DNA of 64,000 bases from JAIVGV01 sp031425275 (GTDB lineage: Bacteria > Acidobacteriota > Blastocatellia > Pyrinomonadales > Pyrinomonadaceae): positions 1 through 64,000 of the forward strand of contig JANPJA010000145.1 in NCBI GenBank assembly GCA_031425275.1, in the 5' to 3' direction. Under the pieces are notes generated by a model. The model made no database searches, was not told the origin of the DNA, and worked only from the letters and a program-made list of their open reading frames with translations. The translations under genes were made by a program, and so were the position numbers. Below, piece after piece: positions 62,535 through 64,000 of the stretch; positions within the stretch are counted from its first letter, which is position 1; each line of letters begins with the position of its first letter.

Positions 62535-63392
62535 GTGACCTCGAAATCTACGAACGCGCTGGCGCGCGTCCGCGTCGGCTGTCAGGGCTGGAACTACGAC
62601 GGCTGGGTGACGCCGCCGGCGGCAATCGCGCCCGTCTTCTACCCGCACGCCACGCGCGCGGCCGGGATGCTCGAAATCTACGCGCGCGCCTTCGACACCG
62701 TCGAAGTCGATTCCACCTTCTACGCCGTCCCCCCGGCCTCGACCGTCGATGCGTGGCACAAGCGCACGCCGCCCGCCTTCACCTTCGCCCTCAAGCTGCC
62801 GCAGGAGATCACGCACGAGTTCGCGCTCCGCCCCGCGAGCGCCGGGGTACTCTCGGAGTTCTGCGAGCACGCGCGGCTGCTCCAAGACAAGCTCGCCGCC
62901 ACGCTCGTCCAACTCCCGCCCCACTTCGAGGCCGACGCCGACACGGTGCGCACGCTCGCGCGCTTCCTGCCGCTGCTGCCCGTGGATTTGCGCTTCGCCT
63001 TCGAGTTCCGCCACCCGAGTTGGCTGCGCGAAGACGTGATCGAACTGCTGAACAAACACAACGCCGCGCTCGCGCTCGTCGAGGGCCAGTGGATCGCGCG
63101 CCGCGCGCAGTGGCGGATGGTCGAGAGCCTCGCCGCCGACTTCGCCTACGTCCGCTTCATGGGCGCGCGCGACCTCGCCCGCTTCGACGCGGTGCAACGC
63201 CCGCAGGACAAGAACCTCAAACTCTGGGCCGAAGCCGTCCGCCGCCTCGCCGATCGCTTCAGCCACGCCTACGTCTATTTCAGCAACTTCTACGAGGGCC
63301 ACGCCCCCGCCTCCGCCAACTCACTCAAACGACTCCTCGGCCAACCCGCCGTCGCGCCCGCCGACCTCGACAACCAGCAGTCGCTCTTCTAA
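62535..63392 (+). CDS. DUF72 family protein
   Basis: A 285-residue TIM-barrel-like protein with family motifs: G-C-Q-G-W-N-Y-D-G-W near the start, Y-A-R-A-F-D-T-V-E-V-D-S-T-F-Y, F-A-L-K-L-P-Q-E-I-T-H, E-F-R-H-P-S-W, and C-terminal Y-V-Y-F-S-N-F-Y-E-G-H-A-P-A-S-A. DUF72 members are widespread, and some are linked to nucleic-acid metabolism, but the activity is unsettled. GTG 62535 follows a GGGGGAATTGAGAA ribosome site. Confidence 0.9.
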   Translation: MTSKSTNALARVRVGCQGWNYDGWVTPPAAIAPVFYPHATRAAGMLEIYARAFDTVEVDSTFYAVPPASTVDAWHKRTPPAFTFALKLPQEITHEFALRPASAGVLSEFCEHARLLQDKLAATLVQLPPHFEADADTVRTLARFLPLLPVDLRFAFEFRHPSWLREDVIELLNKHNAALALVEGQWIARRAQWRMVESLAADFAYVRFMGARDLARFDAVQRPQDKNLKLWAEAVRRLADRFSHAYVYFSNFYEGHAPASANSLKRLLGQPAVAPADLDNQQSLF

Positions 63393-63464
63393 GCTCGCGA
63401 GCTACGCGGTGATAGCGTAAGCATATCGGTTAATTCGCGCGTCATGCCGCCTCACATCTTAATC

Positions 63465-63492
63465 TTGAAAGGCCGGTGCTTTTTGTTATCAT
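63465..63492 (+). promoter_or_regulatory. promoter of the DUF433 gene, possibly giving a leaderless mRNA
   Basis: TTGAAA (63465-63470) and TATCAT (63487-63492) are 16 nt apart. Initiation about 7 nt later would fall on or next to the ATG at 63499. No Shine-Dalgarno is present, consistent with leaderless translation. Confidence 0.55.
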
Positions 63493-63498
63493 TCGTCA

Positions 63499-63738
63499 AT
63501 GGACTACCGCGACATCATTACCATTGAGCCGGGCAAGCGTAGCGGGAAGCCGTGTATCCGCGGGACGCGGATGACGGTGACGGACGTTTTAGAGTATCTG
63601 GCGGGCGGGATGACCGAAGCGGAAATCTTAGCTGATTTTCCCGACCTCACGGCGGAGGATATTCGCGCCTGTTTAGCTTTCGCCGCAGACCGCGAACGTA
63701 AGCTGGCGACGTTGCCGCAACATGAAACTGCTGTGTGA
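63499..63738 (+). CDS. DUF433 antitoxin
   Basis: A 79-residue protein with the DUF433 core: I-T-I-E-P-G-K-R-S-G-K-P-C-I-R-G-T-R-M-T-V-T-D-V-L-E-Y-L, then A-E-I-L-A-D-F-P-D-L-T-A-E-D-I-R-A-C-L. DUF433 proteins are winged-helix antitoxins, often paired with DUF5615 PIN-like nucleases. The partner's start codon (63722) overlaps the last 17 nt, as expected for such an operon, but the partner is rearranged. Confidence 0.9.
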   Translation: MDYRDIITIEPGKRSGKPCIRGTRMTVTDVLEYLAGGMTEAEILADFPDLTAEDIRACLAFAADRERKLATLPQHETAV

Positions 63739-64000
63739 TCATAATTTCGCGCCGCTAGCTTCCGTCGCGCTGGCAGTTCATCTATTTGCTGCAACTATTC
63801 TTCCTTTAACTTCGGGCACGCCGAAGTTCCCTGCCTCCGCTCACCAGCAATCCGAAAAGAATACCGCCGCCCGCGAGGCGAAGCGTGGCCGTCGTCTCTG
63901 GCCCGGCTCGCGATTCACGGAGGCCGAACGTGCGGGCGCGATCCGGCGCGGGTTGCGCTTCATCTACGGCACGGCGCGCGACGAACAGAACTTCGCGGCT
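63722..64000 (+). CDS. fusion of a truncated DUF5615 toxin start with a secreted protein, partial
   Basis: The frame begins M-K-L-L-C-D-H-N-F-A-P, the exact start of a DUF5615 PIN-like toxin (normally M-K-L-L-F-D-H-N-L-S-P). It then turns into a signal-peptide-like hydrophobic stretch (S-V-A-L-A-V-H-L-F-A-A-T-I-L-P-L-T), a Gln/Lys/Ala-rich linker and R-R-G-L-R-F-I-Y-G-T-A-R-D. It is open to the window edge. No other in-frame start exists before the linker. The toxin body (first catalytic Asp kept, rest gone) has been replaced by the body of another gene, whose translation now starts from the toxin's ATG. The identity of the second part is unknown. Confidence 0.65.
   Translation, partial: MKLLCDHNFAPLASVALAVHLFAATILPLTSGTPKFPASAHQQSEKNTAAREAKRGRRLWPGSRFTEAERAGAIRRGLRFIYGTARDEQNFAA

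Overview
The window is GC-rich (about two thirds G+C by eye), densely coded bacterial chromosome. I see no rRNA, tRNA, CRISPR array, IS transposase or phage gene. Several traits point to an Acidobacteriota genome of the Blastocatellia/Pyrinomonadaceae type: a winged-helix/TPR membrane regulator, a collagen-like secreted protein, a huge CSLREA/lamin-tail beta-helix exoprotein, a TonB receptor with a carboxypeptidase-regulatory-like N-terminus, and many intergenic mirrored repeats. This is an inference from gene content; no phylogenetic marker is present.

Layout. 0-5.2 kb: collagen-like exoprotein, a hicBA pair with a broken hicA, an L,D-transpeptidase, a YkgJ-type Cys-cluster protein and a DUF445 membrane protein. 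5.6-11.8 kb: a giant alpha-2-macroglobulin. 12-18.3 kb: a complex iron-sulfur molybdoenzyme operon (ferredoxin-NrfD fusion, molybdopterin catalytic subunit, TorD-like chaperone) interrupted by an AT-rich foreign-looking gene. 18.4-28.4 kb: regulator, PQQ-propeller protein, giant exoprotein, and a rhodanese lipoprotein with an in-frame UGA where a cysteine is expected (candidate selenoprotein). 29.6-37.6 kb: an amino-acid permease, Rieske oxygenase, GcvT-like protein and two phytoene-dehydrogenase-like flavoproteins, which together look like a route for oxidising an N-methylated compound. 37.7-41.7 kb: small membrane proteins including an ABA4-like one, then CstA. 41.9-47.8 kb: a five-gene conflict/signalling island (vWA, PP2C and kinase 'TerY-P' triad plus two proteins sharing a novel-looking N-terminal domain). 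48.5-54.2 kb: membrane pyrophosphatase, BioY, a hybrid GAF/PAS histidine kinase and YjbQ. 54.3-61.5 kb: a cobalamin regulon on the minus strand, with riboswitch, TonB receptor, DUF5522 protein, BtuF, BtuD, BtuC and PduO-type adenosyltransferase. 61.8-64 kb: a methyltransferase, a DUF72 protein, and a DUF433 antitoxin whose toxin partner is cut short and fused to a secreted protein.

The most pervasive unexplained structure is a set of intergenic elements. Each is built from short tandem units (7 nt in most families, about 9 nt in one) followed by their inverted copy. At least seven sequence families share this architecture. Many copies abut or invade genes and supply stop codons, a protein C-terminus or an N-terminal extension.

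The items I would look at first are the UGA-containing rhodanese (27870-28391), the five-gene TerY-P-like island (41900-47829), the mirrored heptamer elements, the hicA and DUF5615 toxin wrecks, and the AT-rich gene inside the molybdoenzyme operon.
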